Below are positions 37,248-45,970 of a stretch of 64,000 nucleotides of DNA, piece after piece. How positions within the stretch are numbered: position 1 is the first letter of the stretch; every line of letters starts with the position of its first letter. Position numbers and translations under genes: made by a program. The notes beneath the pieces are model-generated. The model made no database searches. It saw only the letters and a list, made by a program, of their open reading frames with translations, and was not told where the DNA came from. The stretch is from Streptomyces sp. NBC_01306 (GTDB lineage Bacteria; Actinomycetota; Actinomycetes; Streptomycetales; Streptomycetaceae): positions 5,151,001 to 5,215,000 of the forward strand of contig NZ_JAPEPC010000001.1 in the NCBI RefSeq assembly GCF_026340465.1, given 5' to 3'.

Positions 37248-38261
37248 ATGCACCACCTTCCCAAGGCCGAACTCCACCTGCACATCGAAGGCACCCTCGA
37301 ACCGGAGCTGGCCTTCGCGCTCGCCGCGCGCAACGGCATCGAGCTGCCGTACGCGGACACCGAAGCGCTGCGCAAGGCCTATCTCTTCAGCGATCTCCAG
37401 TCGTTCCTCGACCTGTACTACGGGCTGATGGCCGTGCTGCGCACCGAGGAGGACTTCGAGGAGCTCACCGAGGCGTACCTCGCGCGCGCCGCAGCGCAGG
37501 GCGTGCGCCATGCCGAGATCTTCTTCGACCCGCAGGCGCACTCCGCGCGCGGCGTGCCGATCGGCACCGTCATCGAGGGCATCTCGCGGGCGCTCGGGCG
37601 CAGCGAGGAGCGGCACGGCATCTCCACCCAGCTCATCATGTGCTTCCTGCGCGACGAGTCGGCCGACTCGGCGATCCGCACGCTGGAGGCGGCCAAGCCC
37701 CATCTGCACCGGATCGCGGCGGTCGGCCTCGACTCGGCCGAGGTCGGGAACCCGCCGTCGAAGTTCCGCGAGGTGTACGCGGCGGCCGGCGAACTGGGGC
37801 TGCGCAAGGTCGCGCACGCGGGCGAGGAGGGCCCCGCCACCTATGTGCGCGAGGCCCTGGACATCCTCGGGGTGGAGCGGATCGACCACGGGCTGCGCTC
37901 GATGGAGGACCCGGAGCTGGTGGAGCGGCTGGTCAGGGACCGGGTGCCGCTGACGCTCTGCCCGCTGTCGAACGTACGGCTGCGGGCCGTGGACACCCTG
38001 GAGCAGCACCCGCTGCCGCAGATGATGGCCGCCGGGCTGCTCTGCACCGTCAACTCCGACGACCCCGCGTACTTCGGGGGCTACGCCGGCGACACCTTCC
38101 ACGCCGTGCACGAGGCGCTCGGCCTCGGGCACGAGGAGCTGCGGACACTGGCCCGCAACTCCTTCCTCGCCGCCTTCCTGGACCACGACGAGGAGCGCAG
38201 GGCGCGCTACTTGGCCGAGGTGGACGCGTACGACTTCGACGCGGACCTCGATCTGGGCTGA
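37248..38261 (+). CDS. Adenosine/adenine deaminase family protein, adenine-deaminase-like
   Basis: The 337-residue metal-dependent amidohydrolase opens with LPKAELHLHIEGTLEPE (HxH metal site). It has KVAHAGEEGP, RIDHGLR and NSDDPAYFGGYAGDTF. The NSDDPAYFGGY wording and HAGEEGP match the fungal-type adenine deaminase subgroup rather than classical adenosine deaminase, so the likely reaction is adenine to hypoxanthine and ammonia. Automatic annotation usually says adenosine deaminase. Its 3' end overlaps the convergent MFS gene by 55 bases. Confidence 0.85.
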   Translation: MHHLPKAELHLHIEGTLEPELAFALAARNGIELPYADTEALRKAYLFSDLQSFLDLYYGLMAVLRTEEDFEELTEAYLARAAAQGVRHAEIFFDPQAHSARGVPIGTVIEGISRALGRSEERHGISTQLIMCFLRDESADSAIRTLEAAKPHLHRIAAVGLDSAEVGNPPSKFREVYAAAGELGLRKVAHAGEEGPATYVREALDILGVERIDHGLRSMEDPELVERLVRDRVPLTLCPLSNVRLRAVDTLEQHPLPQMMAAGLLCTVNSDDPAYFGGYAGDTFHAVHEALGLGHEELRTLARNSFLAAFLDHDEERRARYLAEVDAYDFDADLDLG

Positions 38262-39589
38262 ACGCCCCCGGTGAGCCGGTACTTGCGGCGGGGTACCGGC
38301 TCCGGCTCCTCCAGGGCGATCTCGGTGACGGTGAGTTCGGGCGCGCCGAGCTGGGGGACCGTGGACGCCACCGCGCCCAGGGTGCCCGCGACGACGGCCG
38401 CGGGGGCGCCGCCCCTGCGGCGTACCGAACCGGGCAGCAGCGGGCGGCCCGAGGTGTGCAGCGCCACCGCGGTCAGCGGGACCGCCAGCAGCAGAAGCAG
38501 TGCGCACAGCACCGCTCCCATCAGCGGGAAGCCGGTCCGCGCGGAGAGCAGACTGCCCGCGACCGGGCCGCAGGCCACGCCGAGCGAGGACGCCGAGCCG
38601 ACCAGTACGGCCCAGCGGCCGCGCGGATCCAACGAGGCGGCCAGACCGATCAGATACGACAGGACCACCGGGTAGAAGGTGTTCCAGAGGATCTCGCCCG
38701 ACGCGAACGAGCCGAGGCCGCTCGCCGATGAACTCAGCGCGATACACGCCGAGATGATCACCGTGCCGCCGCCGATCGGCAGCGCCCTGCCGAGCCGCGA
38801 GCCGAGCGCCCCGGCCCCGGCGACACCGATCAGTCCGGCGCCGAGCGACACCGCGAAGATCGCGCCGACCGCCACTTCGGAGAGCCCGGCCTGGTCCTGG
38901 CCGATCCGGCTGCTGACGCCCCAGAGCGAGTTCTGGGCCATGGCCCAGCAGACCATCGCCCCGGCCAGCACCGAGCCCGAGCGCAGATGAGGGATCCGGC
39001 CGCGTCCGGTCCCGGTGGCGGGCACATGCGGGCGGGTCCGGCCGAGCCGGCCGGTCGCGGGCCAGACGAGAGCGGCGACCAGGGCGATGGCGGCGAACGG
39101 CGCCCGGTGACCGCCACCGATCTGCGGCAGGACGAGGTAGAGGGCGCCGGCTGTCGCCGAGACCGTGAGCAGCCCGGTGGAGGAGGCCCGGTGGGGGTCG
39201 GGCAGGCCCGCGATGCCGCCCGCGGCCACCGCGGTCGCCGTACCGGAACCCACGCCGCCGATGGCGGCCCCCGCGATGACGAGCGGGAGGTACGCGGTGG
39301 TGGCGGCGGCGCCGTAGCCGGCGAGGGTGAGCAGCAGCCCGGCGCGGGCGACCCGCTGCGGGCCGATGCGCTCGACGTGCGAGGCCAGGACGAGACCGGC
39401 CCCCGCCGAGCAGAGGAGGAGGACCGAGCCGGCGACGCCGGCTTCGGCGGGAGAGAGACCGAGACCGGAGCCGAGGCGTCCGACGATGGTCGGGAGGAGG
39501 TACGAGGCGAGGTAACCAGCGGTGAACACGGCAATGAGAGGCCATGTGGCGCGTGAGCGCGAAGACACGGGCGTTCCTGACAGAGACAT
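38207..39589 (-). CDS. MFS transporter
   Basis: The 460-residue protein is hydrophobic with about twelve membrane segments, beginning WPLIAVFTAGYLASYLLPTI. It includes GLVLASHVERIGPQRVARAG in the loop between segments 2 and 3, as in the major facilitator family, and has a basic cytoplasmic tail. The substrate is unknown. It lies downstream of the IclR gene on the same strand with 169 bases between. Its last 55 bases overlap the 3' end of the deaminase gene. Confidence 0.82.
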   Translation of the reverse strand: MSLSGTPVSSRSRATWPLIAVFTAGYLASYLLPTIVGRLGSGLGLSPAEAGVAGSVLLLCSAGAGLVLASHVERIGPQRVARAGLLLTLAGYGAAATTAYLPLVIAGAAIGGVGSGTATAVAAGGIAGLPDPHRASSTGLLTVSATAGALYLVLPQIGGGHRAPFAAIALVAALVWPATGRLGRTRPHVPATGTGRGRIPHLRSGSVLAGAMVCWAMAQNSLWGVSSRIGQDQAGLSEVAVGAIFAVSLGAGLIGVAGAGALGSRLGRALPIGGGTVIISACIALSSSASGLGSFASGEILWNTFYPVVLSYLIGLAASLDPRGRWAVLVGSASSLGVACGPVAGSLLSARTGFPLMGAVLCALLLLLAVPLTAVALHTSGRPLLPGSVRRRGGAPAAVVAGTLGAVASTVPQLGAPELTVTEIALEEPEPVPRRKYRLTGGVQPRSRSASKSYASTSAK

Positions 39590-39701
39590 GCCTGTGACCA
39601 GGCAGAAGAGTGGGGGGAAGTGGGCGTCGTGTCATTGACAGGAGCGCGCGGCCAATGTGTATCAACCACGCGGAGCCAACGAAAAGCTGCCACTCTGTGA
39701 T

Positions 39702-39723
39702 CTATAGCACTTTCGGTTTATAG
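39702..39723. promoter_or_regulatory. AT-rich inverted repeat upstream of the MFS gene
   Basis: CTATA (39702-39706) and TATAG (39719-39723) form an inverted repeat in an otherwise GC-rich gap, about 115 bases before the MFS start. It could hold the MFS promoter or a small operator. The gap also has a T6 run with a short TGAGG/CCTCA hairpin (39745-39763) at the IclR gene end. Confidence 0.4.
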
Positions 39724-39758
39724 TCACGCAGGCGCGGTCAACAGTGAGGTTTTTTCCC

Positions 39759-40550
39759 TCAGATCCAGTCAGGTGCGCCGGGCAGAGCGTGCGCCGCGGC
39801 CTCGATCTCCGCCCGTACCTCGCGCATCGTCGCGACGATCCGGCGCTCGCGCTCAGCGGTCAGCCGGGTCACCGGAACCGAGCAGCTGACGGCGTCCACC
39901 GCGGGCGTGTCGTACCGCAGCGCGAAGCCGAAACCGACGATGCCGGTGACGCCCTCCTCGCGGTCGACCGCGTAGCCCCGTTCGCGCACCAGCGCCAGAT
40001 CGGCGTCGAGGGCGGCCCGGTCGGCCAGGGTGTTCGGGGTGAGCCGTTCCAGCTCGCCGACGGGCAGCCCGTCCGGCCCGTCAGCGGCTCGCTCGGCGAG
40101 CAGCGCCTTGCCCAGCGCGCTGACATGGGCGGGCAGCCTGCGGCCGACGCGGCTGAGGGTGCGCAGATACTCGTGCGACTCGCGGGTGGCGAGATAGACG
40201 ACGTCACCGCGGTCGAACCGCCCCAGGTGGACGGTCTCGCCCAGTGCGGTGGACGCCTTGTCGAGATACGGCTTCACCGCGCGCACCCGGGGGTCCGTGT
40301 CGAGATAGCTGGTGCCGGTGAGCAGGGCGCGGATCCCGATGCCGTACAGCGATCCCGTGGCGTCGGTGCGGACCCAGCCGCGGTCGGTCAGCGTTTGCAG
40401 CAGGGCGTACATGGAGCTGCGGGGGACGCCGAGCTCATCGGCGAGTTCCCGCAGCCGGGCGGGCCGGTCGCCACGCGCGGCGAGGACCTCCAGCAGTTCG
40501 ACGGTGCGGCCCGCCGACTTCACCTCGCGTACGCCCCCGGTCTCCGGCAT
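39759..40550 (-). CDS. IclR family transcriptional regulator
   Basis: The 263-residue regulator has the N-terminal winged helix (KSAGRTVELLEVLAARG, LRELADELGVPRSSMYALL) and the C-terminal effector domain (GETVHLGRFDRGDVVYLA, RRLPAHVSALGKALLAE). It is divergent from the kdgD-glucarate dehydratase genes. A perfect inverted repeat at 40647-40666 overlaps their promoter, so it very probably represses glucarate degradation and is released by glucarate or a pathway intermediate. Confidence 0.9.
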   Translation of the reverse strand: MPETGGVREVKSAGRTVELLEVLAARGDRPARLRELADELGVPRSSMYALLQTLTDRGWVRTDATGSLYGIGIRALLTGTSYLDTDPRVRAVKPYLDKASTALGETVHLGRFDRGDVVYLATRESHEYLRTLSRVGRRLPAHVSALGKALLAERAADGPDGLPVGELERLTPNTLADRAALDADLALVRERGYAVDREEGVTGIVGFGFALRYDTPAVDAVSCSVPVTRLTAERERRIVATMREVRAEIEAAAHALPGAPDWI

Positions 40551-40619
40551 GTCCAGAGCTTAGAGCCTCCCGCTCGGACCCCACGGAGCGGCGGGGTCGT
40601 GCGGGGGCGGTCGGCACCC

Positions 40620-40648
40620 TTGACGCCTCCCGTTCATGTACCTACTGT
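40620..40648 (+). promoter_or_regulatory. Promoter of the glucarate operon
   Basis: TTGACG (40620-40625) and TACTGT (40643-40648) are separated by 17 bases, a close match to the vegetative consensus, 42 bases before the kdgD start. Confidence 0.7.
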
Positions 40649-40666
40649 CCATTCCCATGCATGGAC
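40647..40666. promoter_or_regulatory. Probable IclR-type operator
   Basis: GTCCAT (40647-40652) and ATGGAC (40661-40666) form an inverted repeat with an eight-base spacer. The left arm overlaps the -10 element, a position that fits repression. A further ATGGAC occurs at 40690 in the start codon region. The binding regulator is inferred to be the divergent IclR protein. Confidence 0.6.
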
Positions 40667-40689
40667 GTCATCTACATACGGAGACATGA

Positions 40690-41688
40690 ATGGACACGGG
40701 GACCAACACGGGCACCGGCCCAGGGACGGATACGGGTGCCGGTCCGCGATCGGCTGAAGCGGCCGGGGCAGTGGCGCGGCTCCGGGAAGGCATGGCCCGC
40801 GGGGTCCTCTCCTTCCCGCTGACCCCCTTCACCGACGGCGGAGAGCTCGACATCGACGGGTACCGGGCCTACCTGGAAACCCAGTTGGCCGCCGCCCCCG
40901 GCGCGGTCTTCCCGGCCTGCGGCACCGGAGAGTTCTTCTCGCTGGACGAGGACGAGTACCGCAGCGTCGTCACCGCGACCGTCGAGGCGGCCGCCGGGCG
41001 GACACCCGTCGTCGCGGGCATCGGATACGGCTGGGCGCAGGCCGTCAGATTCGCCCGGATCGCAGAGGAGGCGGGCGCCGACGCGGCACTCGTCCTCCCG
41101 CACTACCTCGTGGCGGCCCCGCAGGACGGACTCGTCGCACAGCTGGAGCAGATCGCCGCCCGCACCCGGCTGCCGCTCATCGCCTACCAGCGCGGCCAAG
41201 TCGCCTTCACCGCCGATTCGCTGCGCCGCATCGCCGCCGTACCCGGCGTCATCGGGCTCAAGGACGGCCACAGCGACCTCGACCGGCTCCAGCGGCTGAC
41301 CCTCGCCGCACCGGACGGCTTCCTCTTCTTCAACGGCGCGTCCACCGCCGAGATGCAGGCCCGCGCCTACGCCACCGTGGGCGTCCCCGCCTACTCCTCC
41401 GCCGTCCACGCCTTCGCCCCCGAGATCGCCGGAGCCTTCTTCACCGCCCTGCGCACGGACGACCAGGCACGCCTGGACGCGCTGCTGCGCGGCTTCTACG
41501 TCCCGCTGGTCGAGCTCCGCGACCGGGTCCCCGGCTACGCCGTCTCCCTGGTCAAGGCCGCCGCCCGGCTGCGCGGCCACCGGGTCGGCCCGGTGCGCGC
41601 ACCCCTGACCGACCCCGGCCCCGACGACCTCGCGGCCCTGGACACCCTGCTGACCGCCGGACTCGACCTCGTAGGAGCGACACGATGA
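40690..41688 (+). CDS. kdgD: 5-dehydro-4-deoxyglucarate dehydratase
   Basis: The 332-residue DapA-like TIM barrel has GVLSFPLTPFTDGGELDIDG, ACGTGEFFSLDEDEY, the catalytic Tyr in LIAYQRGQVAF and Schiff-base Lys in GVIGLKDGHSDL. The YQR context and length match the 5-keto-4-deoxy-glucarate enzyme, which makes 2-oxoglutarate semialdehyde. ATG 40690 has GGAG at 40680-40683. The first 20 residues are a Gly/Thr simple-sequence run. It overlaps the next gene by ATGA, so the two work in sequence. Confidence 0.9.
   Translation: MDTGTNTGTGPGTDTGAGPRSAEAAGAVARLREGMARGVLSFPLTPFTDGGELDIDGYRAYLETQLAAAPGAVFPACGTGEFFSLDEDEYRSVVTATVEAAAGRTPVVAGIGYGWAQAVRFARIAEEAGADAALVLPHYLVAAPQDGLVAQLEQIAARTRLPLIAYQRGQVAFTADSLRRIAAVPGVIGLKDGHSDLDRLQRLTLAAPDGFLFFNGASTAEMQARAYATVGVPAYSSAVHAFAPEIAGAFFTALRTDDQARLDALLRGFYVPLVELRDRVPGYAVSLVKAAARLRGHRVGPVRAPLTDPGPDDLAALDTLLTAGLDLVGATR
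40693..40745 (+). repeat. Gly/Thr simple-sequence run at the kdgD start
   Basis: Short units such as ACGGGC and ACCGGC encode TGTNTGTGPGTDTGAG directly after the start codon. The run precedes the conserved fold and is like the ones before the DegV and deaminase-like genes. Confidence 0.6.
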
Positions 41689-42995
41689 CACCGAACACCC
41701 CGCGCGACCTGACGATCGCCGAGGTACGGCTCACCCCGGTACTGATCTCCGACCCGCCACTGCTCAATGTGCAGGGCGTGCACCAGCCCTACACCCCGCG
41801 GCTCGTCGTCGAGATCGTCACGGCGGACGGGGTCAGCGGTGTCGGCGAGACCTACGGCGACACCAGGTATCTGGACATAGCCCGGCCCTACGCCGAACTG
41901 CTGCCGGGCCGGTCCATCGCCGACCTCAACGGCCTCGCCGCACTCGCCCAGCACGTGGGCATCGGCGGCGCACGGGTGGACGACTCGGTCGACGTGGGCG
42001 GGCTCCGCGGCGTCCAGACCGCGGACAAACTGCGGCTCTCGGTCTTCTCCGCCTTCGAGGTGGCCTGCCTCGACGCACTGGGCAAGGTCCAGGGCCTGCC
42101 GGTGCACGCGCTGCTCGGCGGGAAGGTGCGCGACGCGGTCGAGTACAGCGCGTACCTCTTCTACCGCTGGGCCGAACACCCGGACGGTGCGGGGGAGTCC
42201 GACACCTGGGGCGAGGCCGTGGACCCGGCGGGCATCGTCGCGCAGGCACGGCGGTTCGTGGACGACTACGGCTTCACCTCCTTCAAGCTCAAGGGCGGCG
42301 TCTTCCCGCCGGACCAGGAGATCGCCGCGGTGAAGGCCCTGGCCGAGGCATTCCCTGGCCACCCGCTGCGGCTCGACCCCAACGGCGGCTGGACCCCGCA
42401 GACCTCGCTGAAGGTCGCCGCCGAGCTCGCCGGCGTACTGGAATACCTGGAGGACCCGGCCCCCGGCACCGCCGCCATGGCGGAGGTCTCCGCGGGCACC
42501 GACGTGCCGCTCGCCACCAACATGTGCGTGACCACGGTCCCGGAGATCCGTGCGGCCTTCCTGACCGACGCGGTCCAGGTGGTCCTCTCCGACCACCACT
42601 ACTGGGGCGGACTGCACGCCACCCGTGAACTGGCCGCGATCTGCCGCACGTTCGGCGTCGGGCTCTCCATGCACTCCAACACCCACATGGGCATCAGCCT
42701 CGCCGCGATGACCCATGTCGCGGCCACCGTGCCCAACCTGGACTACGCCTGCGACAGCCACTACCCGTGGCAGACCGACGACGTGATCACCAACCGCCAT
42801 GTCTTCACCGACGGTTGCCTCCCGGTCTCCGAGGCCCCCGGTCTCGGTGTCGAACTCGACCGGGACAAGCTCGCCGCGCTGCACCGGCGCTGGGCCGATG
42901 ACGACGGCACCATGCGTGATCGTGACGACGTCACCGCGATGCGCAAGGCGAAGGGTTACGAGGACTGGACGTCCCCGGTGCTGCCCCGCTGGTGA
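41685..42995 (+). CDS. gudD: Glucarate dehydratase (enolase superfamily)
   Basis: The 436-residue enzyme dehydrates glucarate to 5-dehydro-4-deoxyglucarate, the substrate of the upstream gene product. It has the KxK base in SFKLKGG, metal ligands in RLDPNGGW, YLEDPAPG and ATNMCV, and the catalytic His in SMHSNTHMG. The order gudD after kdgD is reversed relative to the pathway, but both are on one transcript. A semialdehyde dehydrogenase gene, the next step, is not in this window. Confidence 0.92.
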   Translation: MTPNTPRDLTIAEVRLTPVLISDPPLLNVQGVHQPYTPRLVVEIVTADGVSGVGETYGDTRYLDIARPYAELLPGRSIADLNGLAALAQHVGIGGARVDDSVDVGGLRGVQTADKLRLSVFSAFEVACLDALGKVQGLPVHALLGGKVRDAVEYSAYLFYRWAEHPDGAGESDTWGEAVDPAGIVAQARRFVDDYGFTSFKLKGGVFPPDQEIAAVKALAEAFPGHPLRLDPNGGWTPQTSLKVAAELAGVLEYLEDPAPGTAAMAEVSAGTDVPLATNMCVTTVPEIRAAFLTDAVQVVLSDHHYWGGLHATRELAAICRTFGVGLSMHSNTHMGISLAAMTHVAATVPNLDYACDSHYPWQTDDVITNRHVFTDGCLPVSEAPGLGVELDRDKLAALHRRWADDDGTMRDRDDVTAMRKAKGYEDWTSPVLPRW

Positions 42996-43179
42996 ACCAC
43001 CGGGGGAGGGGGCCGCAACGACAAGGCCAGGGCGGCACGCCCGCGGAAGGCCTGAGCGGGCGGGCACGGCCACCGTCGGACGCCGCAGCCCGGGGCATGT
43101 CCGCGCTCCTGCCGAACCCGTGGTGCAGACTGGTCTCCAACCGCACCGTTGGCCAGTTCGCGACCCGTTGGAGCATACG

Positions 43180-44271
43180 GTGGCCATTCCTGCCGAGCCC
43201 GCCCTTGACCCGCTGAAGGAGACCCGCCGTCCCGACGATCCGCCCTGTGACGTCTATCTGACCGGCACGGTCTTCCTGGACATCATCTTCACCGGCCTCG
43301 ACAGCGCACCGGTGCGCGGCACCGAGTCCTGGGCACGCGGCATGGGTTCGAGCCCCGGCGGGGTGGCCAACATGGCCACCGCGCTGGCCCGGCTCGGGCT
43401 GCACACCTCGCTCGCCGCGGCGTTCGGCGACGACCACTACGGCGAGTACTGCTGGGACGCCCTGGAACAGGGCGAGCAGATCGACCTGTCGCGCTCCCAC
43501 ACCGTGCCCGGCTGGCACTCCCCGGTCACCGTCTCCATGGCGTACGAGGGCGAGCGCACCATGGTCTCGCACGGCCACGAGGCACCACCCCCCTTCAGCA
43601 GCTACCCCAGCTGCCCGCCGCGCGCCCGCGCCGCCATCGCCTCACTGGGGCCCGGCAGCCGCGAGGAGTGGGTGCTGCACGCCGCCGACCGCGGTACGAA
43701 GGTCTTCGCCGACGTCGGCTGGGACGAGACCGGACGCTGGGACCTGGGGTGCCTCGCCGACCTGGAGCACTGCGAGGCGTTCCTGCCCAACGCCGAGGAG
43801 GCGATGCGCTACACCCGCACCGACTGCCCGCGCGCCGCGGCCCACGCCCTCGCCGAGAAGGTCCCGCTGGCCGTCGTCACACTGGGTGCAGAGGGGGCGT
43901 ACGCGGTGGACGGATCCACCGGCGAGGCCGCTTCGGTGCCCGCCATCGAGGTCGAGGCACTCGACCCGACGGGCGCGGGCGACGTCTTCGTCGCGGGCTT
44001 CGTCACCGGGACGCTGGCGGACTGGCCGCTCGCCGACCGGCTGGCCTTCGCGGGGCTCACGGCGGCGCTCTCGGTCCAGGAATTCGGCGGCTCGCTCTCG
44101 GCACCCGGCTGGGCCGAGGTCGCCGCCTGGTGGCAGCAGGTGCGGACCTGCGCGGGCCAGGACCGGGCCGCGCTGCGCCGGTACGCCTTCCTGGAGGAAC
44201 TGCTGCCCGCGGCGGCCCGTTCCTGGCCATTGCGCCGGGCCGTGCCGACGATCGGCTTCCGCACGCCGTAA
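43180..44271 (+). CDS. PfkB family carbohydrate kinase
   Basis: The 363-residue protein has the ribokinase-fold start VYLTGTVFLDIIFTGL, GSSPGGVANMATALARLGL, and the ATP/catalytic motif ALDPTGAGDVFVAGFVTG near its end. The substrate, a sugar or nucleoside, is not clear. GTG 43180 is chosen because GGAG is at 43170-43173; the longer frame upstream overlaps the dehydratase gene and is not supported. It may share the glucarate transcript or have its own promoter in the 184-base gap. Confidence 0.88.
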   Translation: MAIPAEPALDPLKETRRPDDPPCDVYLTGTVFLDIIFTGLDSAPVRGTESWARGMGSSPGGVANMATALARLGLHTSLAAAFGDDHYGEYCWDALEQGEQIDLSRSHTVPGWHSPVTVSMAYEGERTMVSHGHEAPPPFSSYPSCPPRARAAIASLGPGSREEWVLHAADRGTKVFADVGWDETGRWDLGCLADLEHCEAFLPNAEEAMRYTRTDCPRAAAHALAEKVPLAVVTLGAEGAYAVDGSTGEAASVPAIEVEALDPTGAGDVFVAGFVTGTLADWPLADRLAFAGLTAALSVQEFGGSLSAPGWAEVAAWWQQVRTCAGQDRAALRRYAFLEELLPAAARSWPLRRAVPTIGFRTP

Positions 44272-44376
44272 AAACCCTGGCGTTGTCAGTGCGGCGTCGT
44301 AGGCTTGGAGATCCAGAGGTTGTCGAGCAGCGAGAACCCTGCAACGGGAGGTATGCGCAGGCCCGAGGGCCGGCCC

Positions 44377-45444
44377 ATGACTCAGACACCTACACAGCCG
44401 CAGGCGCGTGCCCACATCACGGTCCCGGCCGCACACCCCATGGTGATGCTGCTCGGCTCGGGCGACTCGCTGTTGCGCGTGATCGAAACGGCGTTCCCGG
44501 CGGCCGATATCCATGTCCGGGGCAATGAGATCAGTGCCACAGGAGCGGCGGCCGATGTCGCCCTGATCCAGCGCCTGTTCGACGAGATGATGCTGGTGCT
44601 CCGCACCGGGCAGCCGATGACGGAGGACGCTGTGGAACGCTCGATCGCCATGCTCCGGGCCAGCGAGAACGGCGAGGGCGAGCCGGGGGGCGAGACCCCC
44701 GCCGAGGTCCTGACCCAGAACATCCTGTCCAGCCGCGGCCGCACGATCCGCCCCAAGACGCTCAACCAGAAGCGGTACGTCGACGCCATCGACAAGAACA
44801 CCATCGTCTTCGGCATCGGTCCGGCGGGCACCGGCAAGACGTACCTCGCGATGGCCAAGGCGGTCCAGGCCCTGCAGTCCAAGCAGGTCAGCCGGATCAT
44901 CCTGACCCGCCCGGCCGTCGAGGCGGGGGAGCGGCTCGGCTTCCTCCCCGGCACGCTCTTCGACAAGATCGACCCGTATCTGCGCCCGCTGTACGACGCG
45001 CTCCACGACATGCTGGACCCGGACTCGATCCCCCGGCTGATGGCGGCGGGGACGATCGAGGTGGCGCCGCTGGCCTATATGCGGGGCCGCACCCTGAATG
45101 ACGCGTTCATCATCCTCGACGAGGCGCAGAACACCAGCGCCGAGCAGATGAAGATGTTCCTCACCCGCCTCGGCTTCGACTCGAAGATCGTCGTCACCGG
45201 TGACGTCACCCAGGTCGACCTGCCGAGCGGCACGAAGAGCGGGCTGCGTCAGGTGCAGGACATCCTGGAGGGCATCGACGACGTGCACTTCTCCCGGCTC
45301 ACCACGGAGGATGTCGTCCGGCACAAGCTCGTCGGCCGTATCGTCGACGCGTACGAGAAGCACGACAACCAGAAGCAGGACAGCGAGAAACACGGCGGCG
45401 AGAAGCGCGCCGGCGAGAAGCGCGACAGCCGGAAACGGCTGTAG
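44377..45444 (+). CDS. phoH: PhoH family ATPase
   Basis: The 355-residue protein has the Walker A motif GIGPAGTGKTYLAMAKAVQAL, Walker B AFIILDEAQNTSAEQMKMFL and the family stretch ILTRPAVEAGERLGFLPGTL. The C-terminal tail is a Lys/Glu/Asp/Arg-rich repeat (EKHDNQKQDSEKHGGEKRAG). PhoH proteins are RNA-linked ATPases, and phoH precedes ybeY in many bacteria. ATG 44377 is chosen; ATG 44353 would place GGGAGG too close. It starts the conserved phoH-ybeY-CBS order. Confidence 0.92.
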   Translation: MTQTPTQPQARAHITVPAAHPMVMLLGSGDSLLRVIETAFPAADIHVRGNEISATGAAADVALIQRLFDEMMLVLRTGQPMTEDAVERSIAMLRASENGEGEPGGETPAEVLTQNILSSRGRTIRPKTLNQKRYVDAIDKNTIVFGIGPAGTGKTYLAMAKAVQALQSKQVSRIILTRPAVEAGERLGFLPGTLFDKIDPYLRPLYDALHDMLDPDSIPRLMAAGTIEVAPLAYMRGRTLNDAFIILDEAQNTSAEQMKMFLTRLGFDSKIVVTGDVTQVDLPSGTKSGLRQVQDILEGIDDVHFSRLTTEDVVRHKLVGRIVDAYEKHDNQKQDSEKHGGEKRAGEKRDSRKRL

Positions 45445-45472
45445 GCACAGACCGAAAGAGTCAGCAGGCCCC

Positions 45473-45970
45473 ATGTCGATCGACGTCAACAACGAGTCCG
45501 GAACCGAGGTCGACGAGCAGGCGATCCTCGACATCGCCCGCTACGCCCTCACCCGGATGCGGATCCACCCGCTCTCCGAGCTGTCCGTGATCGTCGTGGA
45601 CACCGAGGCCATGGAGCAACTGCACATCCAGTGGATGGACCTGCCGGGTCCCACGGATGTCATGTCCTTCCCGATGGACGAGCTGCGTCCGCCGGCCAAG
45701 GACGACGAGGAGCCTCCGCAGGGGCTCCTCGGTGACATCGTGCTCTGCCCCGAGGTCGCCAAGCAGCAGGGCGAGGAAGCCCCGACGCAGCACTCCATGG
45801 ACGAGGAGCTCCAGCTCCTGACCGTCCACGGGGTGCTGCACCTGCTGGGCTACGACCACGAGGAGCCCGACGAGAAGGCCGAGATGTTCGGCCTCCAGGC
45901 CGCGATCGTCGACGGCTGGCGGACGGAGAAGGGACACACCGGCCCCTCACCGGCGCCGACCGTCTCATGA
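45473..45970 (+). CDS. ybeY: rRNA maturation endoribonuclease YbeY
   Basis: The 165-residue protein has the metal site HGVLHLLGYDH (three His) and the family stretch GPTDVMSFPMDE. YbeY acts in 16S rRNA 3' maturation and ribosome quality control. ATG 45473 is the start. The stop codon overlaps the next start by four bases (ATGA). Confidence 0.95.
   Translation: MSIDVNNESGTEVDEQAILDIARYALTRMRIHPLSELSVIVVDTEAMEQLHIQWMDLPGPTDVMSFPMDELRPPAKDDEEPPQGLLGDIVLCPEVAKQQGEEAPTQHSMDEELQLLTVHGVLHLLGYDHEEPDEKAEMFGLQAAIVDGWRTEKGHTGPSPAPTVS

Noticed and set aside
40690..41688. Dihydrodipicolinate synthase (DapA)
   Set aside because: The fold is shared, but the YQR motif, length and neighbouring glucarate dehydratase point to the deoxyglucarate enzyme.
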